From positions 61,147 to 125,146 of the forward strand of contig NOWV01000211.1 in the NCBI GenBank assembly GCA_003344405.1: a stretch of DNA of 64,000 nt, written 5' to 3'. The notes beneath the pieces are model-generated. The model ran no database searches and was not told the DNA's origin. It worked only from the letters and a program-made list of their open reading frames with translations. The stretch is from Trichoplax sp. H2 (taxonomy: Eukaryota > Placozoa > Uniplacotomia > Trichoplacea). Position 1 is the stretch's first letter; each line of letters begins with the position of its first letter. The translations under genes were made by a program, and so were the position numbers. Positions 31,665-45,300 of this stretch are shown here, piece after piece.

Positions 31665-34288
31665 AGTAGCTTTAGCAGATCGAGTGACTACGGCGTGGAA
31701 ATTGATATTGTCATTTATTTTCAAAAATATCATCACTTAGACTAATTAATTATAATTATTGTCTGCATTTTTTGGGACTCAACCAGCTCTAACTTTCATC
31801 TCATAATAGCTATAAATATAGGTAATTATAGGTGTTATGAATGCGTATAGATATTTTATATTCTGGGAATGCAATTCTAATCTGTTCCATTAGTCAATTT
31901 CGTTGAGTCACGGATGATTTGATCAAAACATAAATGGAATTGTAGAAATTTTATCGATGGTTCTGTTCCTTAACTTGATCTACCATAGCGGTTTTCACAT
32001 TACGGAATAATCACGGAGTTAACTTACAATTATATGATAATCTTTATTTATCAGTTGAAAATCAAGACAAAATTAATTACCAGCATTTTATGATGATCTA
32101 TTGATCTTATAGCGATCTTTCTACCTTATGCGAACCTCACCCACTTTCGTTACCCTTGCTTCTGAAGTTGCAAATAAAGCCAAAGAATTGTTAAGATTGC
32201 TACATTAGCAACACATAAAGAGCTTGATCTTTGAAGTAATCAACCAATGATGATAACTGTATACGAGTATTAATTGCAAATGTTAGCCTAAACTGATGTC
32301 TGTATTCTATCCAAGTTAAATTCGTAATGGATACTACTGGGAGTCGTCGCCCTTATATTTATTGATAGAGGATGCAGAATTGAGCATTAATGACTAGAAC
32401 CTTTCTTATTTGATCAAGACTAAAGTGAAAATCACTGCAAGAAGCTCCCCTTCTTAGTGATTTGGCTTGAAATTAATATAGCGATTTAATAAAAGGATCT
32501 CTGACTTTCTTTATAACTCCGACAAGATTATCGTTATTCACAGGATGCAAGTTGCCTTGTCAGCTGGATTAAGTTTGAACAGTTTTGCAGTGCCAGAAAA
32601 TTGTTAATGGAATGAGTACCAAGCCTGTTTATAAGTAATACGTGCTCCTAGCCGGCAGTCTAGCACGTAGTTTTTATCGGGATTAAAAGTCAAGACATTT
32701 AATTTGTTATACCTTAATTGTAGCTCAAGTAATTCGATGTACTAACTTGTCTCAGGTTTATGTCACGATAAAGTCATATTGGGTTTCATAATGTGGAGCT
32801 TTTACTGTTCTCTATGATAAAATTGGCATCACTCACCTATATCAGCTATTGTAGTATTACAAAAGCTTAACGGTTAATTATTTCTTGGTTGCAGTATGAA
32901 TAATTTAATAGATCTTAGTCTCATATACTATATCATTTCTTTGATTTAGATTCAACTAAACAGTTTAAGTTACGTAAGAAGAGAAGATGATACGAAATTT
33001 CAGATTTTATACATATACAGTACGTCCTCTAGAACCAACTACAAAATTTAGTATAGTTTTAATAACATAATTTTGTTAAATTTTACACACAACAGTGGCC
33101 ATATTATCTTTAAAGGTAATCACTGATGGTCTTAGAAATAAAAAAACAACACTATGACAAAATACCTGTAGGAAAAAATAAAAATGCATATAATTTTTTC
33201 TATCAGTTCAGTTTTGATCTTATGAGGTAATAATTTCAAGATTTAGTATATTTGACTAAACGCTCAAGAAATTATTAAGAAATAATACCTTGAGAAAGTT
33301 AAATATTTATATTTCAGCCTTTCTGTTTTTATTACCAACCCTTTTTACGCCTTATCTTAAAAGTGTTACTCTGGAAACTTTATGAAATACCCCAATTATC
33401 AAAATGGCTTAATTTATATTTATCAAATGTACCTGTTAATCCAAATTACTTTACGAAAAAGCTAAAGATAGGCTTCTTATTATTTATAGTCAATGTAGTA
33501 ATTTAAACTTTCAAATAGATGAACCGTAATTAATTTCAAAAATATCTGAAAGTATATATGCATATATGTTTATGCCTCAGTAACAGAATATTTGACGACT
33601 AAATGAGCAAGTTGATTCAAATTGTCATAAATATAAATCCTTGTCATATTCTCCATTATAATCTTTAAGTTAAAGCAGCCAAATCATTAAAATATAGTTA
33701 TTTTTTTATGTCCGACTCGGAATGCACCACTGTGTCTAATAATAAATATCATAAGCGTCAAATTGATCATGTGCTCAATAATGTGATTATTACATGTACA
33801 ACCAATTTCTTAGACTACTACTTTTAGCTTTCAAGAAGACAACTAGAACAATGGCGATATTATTGGAATAGTCTACATCTGCTAGGAACAATCAAAGTAA
33901 TTTCATTCGATTTTATCTTTAATTGACATAAATACTAAGCTAAAATAAGTATTAGAAATATAGAAATATAGGAAGATCGTATTTAATTTAAAAAAAATCT
34001 TTATGTCTCAATCCGATGAACAATAACATCATTATAATAAAGTTAAGTCAAGGAAAACGGAATTAAGTTACTCATTAAATAGATAGAAGAATTAGAGCAA
34101 CGACATAAAAATTATAGCAGTTGAGAATAGCTGTAATATTATAATAGTAAACTGCAATTGATCAACTTATTTATCCACGGTTCGCCTATTATTTGTAATC
34201 GAGTAAATCATAGAATAGATAGCAAGTAGACTGTTTCCTATATCATGATGAGAATACGACTGTATGAGCTTTGGAATACCGATACTTT
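31665..34288. other. no gene found
   Basis: AT-rich DNA with no convincing coding frame, splice chain or repeat end. Confidence 0.5.
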
Positions 34289-34497
34289 AACGATTTCGAT
34301 CCGAAAATGATATGATTGAATAAAGATACTGTCCGCATTAAATTATTTGAAAGAGCTTTACTGCTTATTTGCCCTGCTGAAGATGATGTTATAAACTATC
34401 CTGGATTTCTTTTCTCTACGTTCTCCTTATCCAAGTCTTGAATAAGTCGACCTATGACTTTTAATATTCTCCATCTCTGCTGATTTTAGAAAGCAAG
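34289..34497. repeat. unique flank given twice (allele with LTR2)
   Basis: This 209-bp stretch (AACGATTTCGATCCG to GAAAGCAAG) is repeated at 34871-35079 with very few differences. Here it is followed by LTR2; there it runs straight into TTAAAGTGAAAATC. Confidence 0.9.
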
Positions 34498-34628
34498 TGT
34501 TACAGTGTTAAATATCGTATTACAGTAGAAATAACTATGTTAGGATAATTCTGTTAGACTATCCTTATTTAGTTAACTTATAATTTGGATATACTGTATT
34601 TTAATATAGCACTGACTTTTTATGACAG
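34498..34628 (+). mobile_element. 5' part of an LTR2 copy, cut by a gap
   Basis: Begins TGTTACAGTGTTA immediately after GCAAG (34493-34497) and matches the reverse complement of the LTR2 start at about 49500-49617. The 3' end of what is probably the same copy is 35322-35456, which is followed by GCAAG. Confidence 0.85.
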
Positions 34629-34648
34629 NNNNNNNNNNNNNNNNNNNN
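34629..34648. other. 20-N assembly gap
   Basis: Twenty N, followed directly by LTR1 sequence (TACCGTAAAGAAATAGC). Confidence 1.
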
Positions 34649-34850
34649 TACCGTAAAGAAATAGCTATCTAAATTTAGTTAATATATTATAGTGATAATA
34701 TATTATAACTAGTTACTTACAATAGGAATTACTCTAATTATAAATGTGTTACAGTAAATTTAATGCTGTGCTGTAATGTGCACTAAAATGATTCTGTGAA
34801 TGGACATATTGTAGTCCGACTGTGAAGAATTAGTTAGTAGATGTTCTCAC
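34649..34850 (+). mobile_element. LTR1 fragment between gaps
   Basis: Matches the interior of the full LTR1 at 35518-35953, from ACCGTAAAGAAATAGC to TAGATGTTCTCAC. It is bounded by N on both sides, so it is probably an extra assembly copy of the same LTR. Confidence 0.85.
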
Positions 34851-34870
34851 NNNNNNNNNNNNNNNNNNNN
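34851..34870. other. 20-N assembly gap
   Basis: Twenty N. The right flank repeats 34289 onward. Confidence 1.
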
Positions 34871-35135
34871 AACGATTTCGATCCGAAAATGATATGATTG
34901 AATAAAGATACTGTCCGCATTAAATTATTTGAAAGAGCTTTACTGCTTATTTGCCCTGCTGAAGATGATGTTATAAACTATCCTGGCTTTCTTTTCTCTA
35001 CGTTCTCCTTATCCAAGTCTTGAATAAGTCGACCTATGACTTTTAATATTCTCCATCTCTGTTGATTTTAGAAAGCAAGTTAAAGTGAAAATCTAAAGAT
35101 ATCACTGAGGGTGATATTAGAACTAGTTGTAATAA
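34871..35135. repeat. allele of the same flank without LTR2
   Basis: Repeats 34289-34497, then continues GAAAGCAAGTTAAAGTG with no LTR2 between GCAAG and TTAAAG. This is the empty site for the LTR2 insertion. Confidence 0.9.
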
Positions 35136-35301
35136 TGTCACGGTACGAATTACCGTAAAGAAATAGCTATCTAAATTTAGTTAATATATTATAGTGATAA
35201 TATATTATAACTAGTTACTTACAATAGGAATTACTCTAATTATAAATGTGTTACAGTAAATTTAATGCTGTGCTGTAATGTGCACTAAAATGATTCTGTG
35301 A
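35136..35301 (+). mobile_element. LTR1 5' part, cut by a gap
   Basis: Starts TGTCACGGTACGAATTACCG and matches the first part of 35518-35953, ending at TGATTCTGTGA before an N gap. Confidence 0.9.
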
Positions 35302-35321
35302 NNNNNNNNNNNNNNNNNNNN
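35302..35321. other. 20-N assembly gap
   Basis: Twenty N between an LTR1 fragment and the 3' end of LTR2. Confidence 1.
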
Positions 35322-35456
35322 TTAAGTCTTTGTGTAGTCTGCTAGTAGAGCAAAAGTGTTTGTGATAGTGCAGATATCGTTCCTTGATACGTGGTTCAAG
35401 GAATTGACTTATTGATCGTATATTGCGTTATCTTGTTGCAAAGCTGTTTTGTGACA
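35322..35456 (+). mobile_element. 3' end of an LTR2 copy
   Basis: Reverse complement of the beginning of the LTR2 copies at 48991 and 63472. Ends CAAAGCTGTTTTGTGACA and is followed by GCAAG (35457-35461), the same five bases that precede the LTR2 start at 34498. Together they indicate one solo LTR2 with a 5-bp target duplication. Confidence 0.88.
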
Positions 35457-35517
35457 GCAAGTTAAAGTGAAAATCTAAAGATATCACTGAGGGTGATATT
35501 AGAACTAGTTGTAATAA

Positions 35518-35953
35518 TGTCACCGTACGAACTACCGTAAAGAAATAGCTATCTAAATTTAGTTAATATATTATAGTGATAATATATTACAACTAGTTAC
35601 TTACAATAGGAATTGCTCTAATTATAAATGTGTTACAGTAAATTTAATGCTGTGCTGTAATGTGCACTAAAATGATTCTGTGAATGGACATATTGTAGTC
35701 CGACTGTGAAGAATTAGTTAGTAGATGTTCTCACTTAAGTATTTTTTTAAGATGACTTGTGAATGTTAGCTGCTGTAGAAGGGTGTATAAGCCCGTCAGA
35801 TAGTTGAATAAAGCAGTTCTCAATTGTCTAGTTGAGTTTAACGTAGAATCAAAGGCGTCTAAATTCTTGAGAGTAGGGATACTGAATCCCGGAGACTATA
35901 GTAATGTAGAGATTTGTTTTACGTTATCCTTGTCACGAAGCTGGTTTGTGACA
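35518..35953 (+). mobile_element. complete solo LTR, LTR1 family (reference copy)
   Basis: 436 bp, starting TGTCACCGTACGAACTACCG and ending CTGGTTTGTGACA, with terminal TG...CA. It is flanked by AATAA on both sides (35513-35517 and 35954-35958), a 5-bp target duplication. It contains a TATA-like GTGTATAAGCC and an AATAAAGCAG polyadenylation-like signal followed by TTTAACGTAGAATCAAAGGCG, as expected for promoter and R/U5 regions. No internal region is attached, so it is a solo LTR left by recombination. Confidence 0.92.
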
Positions 35954-37250
35954 AATAATTAATAAGATACACAGTAGATATTTCTGGTTCTCCTACTATC
36001 TCCAAATACTTATCAACATTAATTCCCGTGACAACTATGAATTTTTTCCTTCAGTTTTGCAGCAAATATGATATAGACTTGACGCATAAAGGATAGAATA
36101 GCGAATTCTCTTTATTGCGAAAAGTAACTCGCTTTTATACCTTCTATCTATATCCACGAGCAACTATATAACGTACCAGTATCTATATATACGTGAAAAT
36201 TAATACTAATAAACGGCACAGTTGTCGTATATTCTTGGGCCTTAATTCATATCACTTTATGTTCTAATTTAAAGAAGCGGTAGAACACGCATATAACACG
36301 AGCCAATCATGATTAGAACTTGATCTGAACTTCAAGCTGTCATATAACTCCGGTGTCTAACTGATTCACTTGTTCTTGCTGAAATACTAATTTGTTTCAT
36401 AGGCTATAACTTTACAGCTAGCTATCACTGTATACGATCAATATAACGTATTTATACTTAACGGCGATCTTCGACACCGTCGAAATACGCTAAATCGGTT
36501 TAAAATTTCTTGGCATATTACATTTATCATTATGCTGCAGTACAATATTACATTGTTGAAGTTATTCTAGTTTCTACTGTCAGTAATTGTCTATAATTCA
36601 ATAATTAACATTTTTGGAGAATTCTGATGGTGAATATAAAATAATGGATAACTTATATATTGTTGACTAATTGTCCATTTTGTCAGATCTTTGCCGTTGT
36701 TACTGGTCATTTATTTACAAATTAATAAATTCTTGCTTAGATAGTGAACAAGAAATAATAACAAAATTTTTATTTCAGGTTATTTCATTTGACTTGATAT
36801 AAACTGAGATATACTGAGAAATCTTATATAATATGTTGCTTGAAATTGCTTAATTAAATAACTGAAAAATAGCTTCGTGGATCGAATTAATATCAAAACT
36901 TTTTAAAATCATTTTCACTTTATAACCTTTTTGTTAATGATACAGTATTTCATCGTTAAAGGTAGATATATTTAATATTCACAATAAGAAGTAATTAAAA
37001 TGACCAATGTAACATAACTTAGACAGAATTTATTATGTAATCACGTATAATCTTAAGTATCTTAGCATAATAGTTAAGGCCTAGTAAGGAATTTTAACGA
37101 GACATTCTGTCATTACTGCATACGATATGCTTTAGGAATATCATCCTCTAGGTATCCTAGAACAGGTATCTATGAAAAATGTTACTAGTATTTGTGATTA
37201 AATGCCTCAAAAATAATATAATAAGAACAATATACAACTTCTTATTAACT
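35954..37250. other. no gene found
   Basis: AT-rich spacer between two LTRs; no coding frame or RNA recognised. Confidence 0.5.
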
Positions 37251-37805
37251 TGTCACATTTTAAACTTTGCGACAAAGAAATATAAAGTAAAAGACTATTA
37301 GTAACGACTGACTTAAACGCTCTTTTACTAAACTTTAAACACACATAGCAAGGTACCGTAAAGATAGAAATTTTATTAGCATAGACACATCTACAACTTT
37401 TTACAATATAGCTCAACTCAAATATTCTCGTTTACATTGGAAGCGTCTAATTTTTAAAATGACAACAGCATTACAATTATACCTTTCAAGGATGGCTGTC
37501 TCGAACTGAGATGTTCCTTATATAACTTTTCTATCAGTAAATATTTTTAACCTATTACTCATACTTAATCTTAATCTAAGCATGTATGTTGTCTAGTCCA
37601 ACTATCATTAGCTAGAAATTGAATCATTTTACTACTATCTACACTTAATAAGAATCAATATCAAATATGTAATAAAATATCACAATAATATCAACGTTAA
37701 GCCATTACTTATCTTACCTAGCACTACAAATATGGATATTTTCCGTATTAGCTACTAATGCACTGCTAAATATCCTAACGGTAAGATAGCACCGTAATAT
37801 AACTC
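37251..37805 (-). mobile_element. solo LTR, LTR3 family
   Basis: Read on the minus strand it parallels 56932-58051: ATATCCATATTTGTAGTGC, GATTAAGATTAAGTATGAGTAA, GGAACATCTCAGTTCGAGA, AAAAAGTTGTAGATGTGTCT, then GCTAATAAAA and a terminal TGTGACA at 37251. It lacks the roughly 0.56-kb insertion found in the other copy. The outer (5') boundary is approximate. Confidence 0.78.
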
Positions 37806-38151
37806 CGTTTTATTATACTAATTCGTTCTTTTAGTAGGAATATCCACTCTATCTTTGCGGTGTTAATATAATTTACTGTACATACACGCATATACGTCAA
37901 GTTACCAAGTTATTTGCCGGCGTTGAAATCTTTAATACACTGTATGGATTGTTTATATTGCTCTTCCTTTACTGACATAGTTTGATCTAATTTTGACGAT
38001 ACCTAAGCATGGTAAAAGCATCACGGCTAGAATGCTATTTATTGTCGTGTGTACTATTGATACAGTATATCCTTCAATAAATGCTAGCACCACCTTGATA
38101 CCTTGGCTTGAAAAAGAAGATTAAGCTTGGGACTGCAATACAGTATCACCC

Positions 38152-38416
38152 TGTCACGGTACGAACTACCGTGAAGAAATAGCTATCTAAATTTGGTTAA
38201 TATAATATAGTGATAATATATTACATCTAGTTCCTTACAATAGGAATTACTCTAATTATAAATGTGTTACAGTAAATTTAATGCTGTGCTGTAATGTGTA
38301 CTGAAATGATTCTGTGAATGGACGTATTGTAGTCCGACTGTGAAAAACTAGTTAGTAGATGTTCTCACCTAAGTATTTTTATAAGATGACTTGTGAATGT
38401 TAGCTGCTGTAGAAGG
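38152..38416 (+). mobile_element. 5' fragment of LTR1
   Basis: Starts TGTCACGGTACGAACTACCG and follows LTR1 to GCTGCTGTAGAAGGGTA, where similarity stops abruptly. The U5 end is missing, so the copy is truncated. Confidence 0.88.
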
Positions 38417-39086
38417 GTAGTAGGTTTAATGCATGAGATTACAGCATTGTTGGTCAACATAGCCAAAATAGGCGTTATCTGGTAAAATTATTAATAAAAA
38501 GTGGCATAATTATATTGGGCTATAGACTGCATAAATAGAATATGAAAGTTATTATTGGTTAAGCTGAATTAGCTGAAGGTGTCTGTGGATCGAAATGATT
38601 AATATTGCAACCCATTTGACAACAACTAATGAAATATGTTTTCTAGAATCCATGTCCTATTTTTAGAAGCAGTCTAAAATTTTACCGTTAATGAACGCAT
38701 CGAGATCTTGATACGTTAATACTGTATCTTGGATGTTAATACTCATATTCTAATTAAAATATTCTGCTATTCCATTATTCTATTTTATACAATTTTACGT
38801 AAACAAGTTCATCAAATCGAACCCTTAAAAGTGTACGAGTAATAGCATTGACTTTGAGCATTTTTATGTTATTGACGAGTATTTTATCCCGAGACCATAA
38901 CCTTGAAATTCTCCAATGAAACAGAGGTAGACAATAAATAGTATCTGTTCTGCAACTTATAAAATTCATAATTTGCCAATGGGATGAATTATTCCATCTT
39001 CAATTATCGGTTTAATTATGTAACAAGCTATTCTACATAACAGCTAGTCTGATTCAATCTGGCATTAGTAGAATCTTACTAAGAAT

Positions 39087-39513
39087 TGTCACAAACCAGC
39101 TTCGTGACAAGGATAACGTAAAATAAATCTCTAAAATCTGCGAATTCAGTATCCCTACTCACAAGAATTTAGACGCCTTTGATTCTACGTTAAACTCAAC
39201 TAGATAATTGAGAACTACTTATTTCAACTATCTGATGGGCTTATACACCCTTCTACAGCAGCTAACATTCACAAATCATCTTATAAAAATACTTAGGTGA
39301 GAATATCTACTAACTAGTTTTTCACAGTCGGACTACAATATGTCCATTCACAGAATCATTTTAGTGCACATTACAGCACATAATTAAATTTACTGTAACA
39401 CATTTATAATTAGAGTAATTCCTTTTATAAGTAACTAGTTGTAATATATTATCACTATATTATATTCGCCAAATTTAGATAGCTATTTCTTTACGGTAGT
39501 TCGTACCGTGACA
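39087..39513 (-). mobile_element. complete solo LTR, LTR1 family
   Basis: 427 bp. In plus orientation it begins TGTCACAAACCAGC and ends GGTAGTTCGTACCGTGACA, the reverse complement of LTR1. It is flanked by GAAT on both sides (39083-39086 and 39514-39517), a short target duplication. No internal coding region. Confidence 0.9.
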
Positions 39514-42305
39514 GAATCCAGTGCTGCCTTGATTATAAAATAACTAATTATAGTCAGTATTTGACTGAATATAATTGATGTCTGATAAGACAAACATTTC
39601 TGCATAATATTTATATTATTAAAAACATCACCGAAGATATTAGAATGCTTTGATATTACCTCTAGATTATCATCTTTTCGTATCTATAAAATATTATATG
39701 CTCAGATAAATTGTACGAGTATAATGCCTCCACAGCCATATTCAACGATATACGTAACGAAAACGCAATATTAGTTACGGGTATTAAAAATTGCAAATAT
39801 CAGGTGACCTGGATCTTTAGTAAATTGAAAGTATACGTAAATATCGGAAATCAATAACGGCAGAGAACAATATTTACTCTTACTGTAAAGAAAATTAGAA
39901 ATTAGAACAAACATCCGTTCGATAATTATTTATGGCTATTAATCATCAAATTGTTTATAATATCAAGTATTCACAGTAACGGAATGAATTAATCATTAAA
40001 TGATCATGTTGTCGTTGTTTACTAGATTCAAAGGATTTTTTTTAGAAGACTGTAACTATATTCCACATATTGAATTTGCTTATTTTTAGGTTATTTGGGA
40101 TATTACCAACAATCCGAGATAATAATTATTAAATAGATTACTACCGCAAAAAGCACCATCATTTTTTCTGTCATTGCAGTCGTTGTTGTAAAGTTACTAC
40201 TCATATTCGAAAACCTCCAGAGATTGATAACAGCAAATAAGCCCAAAGTGACGAACTATTCATTTATGAATGATCTCAGCTGAGAAACAATTAATGATTA
40301 AAATCATTAATTTCAAATTTTAAATAATTGAGGATACCACACATGTCATTATACAGATATGATGACTACCTCATCATTCAGATAGCAACTAAGACATGAT
40401 AATATGCATACTTATCAAAATGATTATTATTCGCAAACTAATCTAGTTTGCATAGTGTACGAATCGTAAAGTTAATTATAATCCAAATCTCCAATTTATA
40501 AGAGAAATAAAAGTAATTGTTCATAAGTTTAAAATTATGATATCCTTCTAACCCAAATATCGAGAGAAATTATAAATATGAGTACATTTAAATAATTTAT
40601 ATGATCTACGAGTATACTTGGATATCTATTTAAACACAATTAATAATTCTTTATTATAACAATAGTTAATAATCAAATTTAAGATTAGTTATTGCATTTA
40701 ATGCTGGATCACTCAAATTGGCAGAAGTGATCAAAGATTGTAATGGAAGTATCTGTACTAAAGCTATTATTAGTACTTTATTTCCGTGAAACAGCGTGCA
40801 TGGCAAAACTATTTGCAGTCTAAAATGAATGATTTTCAATTCGAATTCGTAAGAATTACTATACAATAAGGGTTTTTTAACCGAAGAAAAATATAAAATT
40901 TATAACTTTCGGTATTGTATTATTACGTTATTAAGACATTGATTTCTTAGTAACGAGCAAAATTAAAATTTAAGAATTTATTGCTGGTATTATTGCTAAA
41001 TTAGATTTATTTTTGAATTTGATCAAGTTTGCACTCAATAAATGAATATATCCATTTCAAAAATAGTCTATATACGTATCAGGTAAATTACTTTCATGAA
41101 CTTAGCTTAAAAACTTTATATTTAGTTAAAAATTTATAGTGCTGAGGTCACAGTTTAATAGCGAAAGTATCGTAAGGCCATAACATATATTTAAGTTAAA
41201 ATTGATAGTAATTGATTAATTCATCCTCATCTTTGATGAAAGTAGCTCTTCCTGCAAAGTATAAACCTACGTTAGTGACGGTCTTATAGAGCTGCATATA
41301 TGAATTAAAATTAACGATTTAAAGTGTGTATAAAATTTATTCTCCGCTGATCTTTTAATTAGTTAAAGATCTTTTTTTTAAACCTCTAAAGAACATAAGA
41401 AATATATGCTGATAAAGCACTAAAGGAACATCTATGCGTATACCCCAAAATCCTTTCCTGCCACGATTGTAGTATAGATTCAATTGCTTCATCTGCAAGT
41501 CTTTGATCATTTGAGCAACTTTGATCGGCAAGTTACTATCCTAAAATTGATCAGAAATAAAGAAATCCATTCATCGCACTTTTGCTGAGTATTGGTTTTA
41601 AAAGCAAACAATAGCTGTGAATAATTTTATATAAGTCACAGTCAATCGACAATTGAGCAGAAAAGCCAACAAATATATCATTCAGATGCATCATAATATC
41701 AAGCAATAGGTAACATTTAATATAGCAAATTTCAGTAACCTATTTCTATTTTAAAAATGGCCATAATACATTGATTAATTAATCATAGATTGTGTTCATC
41801 ATGCATTCACGTGTGATAATTGATTAATAAAGTCCACGAGAACAAAAAGCCATTCCTAATTATTAAATACTTTAGTAAGTATAACAATTTAAGCTTATAG
41901 AACACAGCGATTCAAATATTTCTAATCATGAGATGACACATAAATAACATATTATGGAAATAATCAATCCTATTGGTCCAAATATCTTGCCACATATTGA
42001 ATAGCTACGCCTAGAATAACATCGGTCAGATATTAATTATCACTTATAATGCGTTCTCCTCAACAATGACAAGATAAGTTAAGTAGCAGCCAGCTCCCTT
42101 TCATTGCGCTATTGAATAGTCTATTCTTATCATGCCCTTCCTTTTAAGACCGTTAATTAATAAACAAATGTAAAAAGACCATTTTATTCATTTTCTCAAC
42201 AAATTAGTTGCAGCATAAGCTATTTAGATTGCTACTTCATAAAAAATAACGCCAAAATTCGGTTTTAGAAAGTGTTGATTGCTACTGCTTTGCTATTTTA
42301 TAACC
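39514..42305. other. no gene found
   Basis: Upstream region of the GABA-B-type receptor gene. AT-rich with frequent stops; I see no LTR end and cannot assign a promoter. Confidence 0.5.
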
Positions 42306-45300
42306 ATGTTGAGAGTAATTTTGGTCTCAGTAATGATGGTTCTTGCTATGAGCTCTTCCTGCTGTGCTCTTGATAAAATTGAGCTAGGAATTATTGGTTT
42401 ATTTCCTAAAAGTGACCCTGAAAGCAAATTAGCAGCGGAGATGGCAGTCCAAGATATTAATAATGATCTGTCCATGCTGCCAATGGTTACATTCTTCCTT
42501 ACACCTATCGAAGCTTATGTAAGTTTCAATTATGGTTTAGTAAACACAGTCCGAGCATTGATACTTTACATATTTTGCAGCATTTTTTAGTTATTTCGGT
42601 AGACATTCTAATCCTGGCCGTGATAAGAATTTCCATATGGTAACACTTACGGTGTTGTCATTTCTGAACTAACTAAAATACTTAGAAATTATTTTAGTCT
42701 TTAAGTCTAGTTTATAAATGGTAATGTATTTGAATGGAAACAATTTGCATTTGCATTCCTTATTCGTACATTGCACCTCGAAAGTGTTAATCTAAACTAT
42801 TTTCCATCGAAATTTGATAAAATAATTATGCAAGAGTTCTCTTTGCATTGCGCTTTTCTCCAGTTGCAATAGTTACGATCAATTAATTCTGGAATCCTTA
42901 ATATTAGCTCATATGGCTGTCTAACAGTATAAAAATTTGAAGTTTATATCTTGACAGAAAAGAATATTTAAGCAAAGTATCTATGGAACTTGAACACTTC
43001 TATTAAGTATACGCTAGGAAATATATTTAAGACTGTGCAACAAACATTCCTCAACGGTATCGGTTACTGATGCCAGCAACTACCAAGAAATAAATTTTTA
43101 AAATGTAAAAAGAAACGTAGACAGTAGATGATAAAATAGGACAAAAGGCGAGAAATTATTTGTTTCGGAATGATTTGTAAAACAGATACTATACTTGAGG
43201 CTGAACTACGTTAAGATGAAAGCATTTTATTCGCTATACGTAAATTGTACCAATTTTGTAGAAAGAATCTGCATTAACTTACGATAGCTATAAGATGGTA
43301 AAAATGAAGTCAATCTATCTTGGAATAGATAATGATAAATTGAGAAATAGAGCTTGGGTAATGGAAAAAATCTATAAGTGGTTTAATAGGAAGTCTAACT
43401 TAGAAATAACTTCATCTTGTCAACTATCATCATTTTTATGAGATCTACCAAGTAATGATACAGTATAGAGTTAATTTATAGTCTTTAAGAAAGAAGTAGG
43501 AAGTAAATAAAATTTGAATAAATCATACCTAATACACTAAGAAATGAACAAAGTGACTAAATAGTAAGAAAGTCATTTATCTTCTGAGGCTTCTTATTTT
43601 TGGCCAATATTACTCAGAGATAATTGAGATTTTCAGTATATTTCCCAAGGATTGTTATGAGAATATTCAACTATTGCTATATTCCTATTAACAAAAAACA
43701 GTCTACTTCTTTTACATGGGAATTCAACATCTTTCAGCATTTAAAGAACTTTCGATAAAGGATAAAAGTACTTTAGATTATGATTTGTTAGTTTACTCGT
43801 TCTCAAGGTAAACAATAGAAAATCGGAAAATAGACCACATTGAAATTAAATTGTGTCCAAGACTAAAATTTTCTTAACCATCATAATGTTTATCATGCTG
43901 TCTCTGATAATTTAATCGATGCCACGTTCGCTAATGTGCCGTGCGCATTTTAGAATCGTTGCTAAGATCTTAAATTGGAATTATCAAGACAACGTGAAAC
44001 AATTAGGTCATAACTAAAATTGGATATTTATCGCCATTAATCGTATAACTTCCTTTTTTTAATCATTCTGTTTTTCCATGGGCTAATGCCAAAATGTGTC
44101 ACAACGTTATTAGAATTACAAGCTACAACATGCCAATACAATTATAAAATAGTTTAATTTCATTCTTGACCAGAAGCTACCTACTCTACTTTCTTTGACT
44201 ACCGTAACAGTAGCATTTCTATTCCTCTAATTGAATTTGGATTGTTTAATCATACTCGTATATCAATAGTAATTCATATTACAATAAGACGATAAAAGTG
44301 ATATGTAGACACTGATTAGTGTGTCAATAAATCCAAAAAAGAAATTCAATTACATCTGTTATAGCATCTATTGAGTTGAATAGTCAAAAAGCTGGTTGCT
44401 TTTAAGTATAACATGATCCAAGATGGAATTTGTTCTGACTGCAACACCTGTCATTTAGTATTTGTAAATCAAAGTTAAGGTTCAGAGGAATAATAGGTAT
44501 AAAAATAGCAATAGTATAGTCATTACAGGCAAAGCTATTCTCAATGACTTGTTTTAAATCAAGAAATCCTTTGCTTTGCAGTAAACGTCGCCCAATTTAG
44601 GAGACTGCTATCTATTTACTATTATTTATGAAACGAATTGCTATCTTAAATAACAACAGTAGACATAATGGTAGCTGCAATTGATTGCTTAGGTAGTGAA
44701 ATAAATAAAATTGAAATGATGTATATCAAGAATATTGCAATTGCCCTTAATTATTGCTAGTCCTCCTCTAGATGCTAACCTTTGAAATATGGTCTTTATT
44801 TAATTGCTAAACAAAAAATTGCCTAATATCAATAATTCAGTTAATCATTCATTAGCAATATAGATATACAACTACAATACGAAACGAAAGCAAAACTTTA
44901 CAGCTGGAGATTATTACGATATTTTTTAGTTTTAGACTAAACAGTTCTTTGGAAATAGTTCTAGGTATCGCCCTAGACAAATTTCTTTGCCTGTTTATTA
45001 ATCTATAAAAGAGCAAATTGTAATTATCAATAAATTATTTTGACATTTACCTTCGCGTATTTGGTAGAGAATTTAGCGTATCGGTAGGACCCAAACATAG
45101 ATTGATATCGGTCACATCGATGCGAGATAGGTGTAGATTATATTGCCAATTATCTAAACTACTTCTGTTATGATGTTCAGGCTAAATCTTAAAAATGTAT
45201 AGAGAACAAATTAATAATCTATCAAGATTGTGATCGTACGTAAATTTAATTTGTAATTGTTTCAGTTGTTTATCAAAGAACCTTTTTGTTACAGATTACC

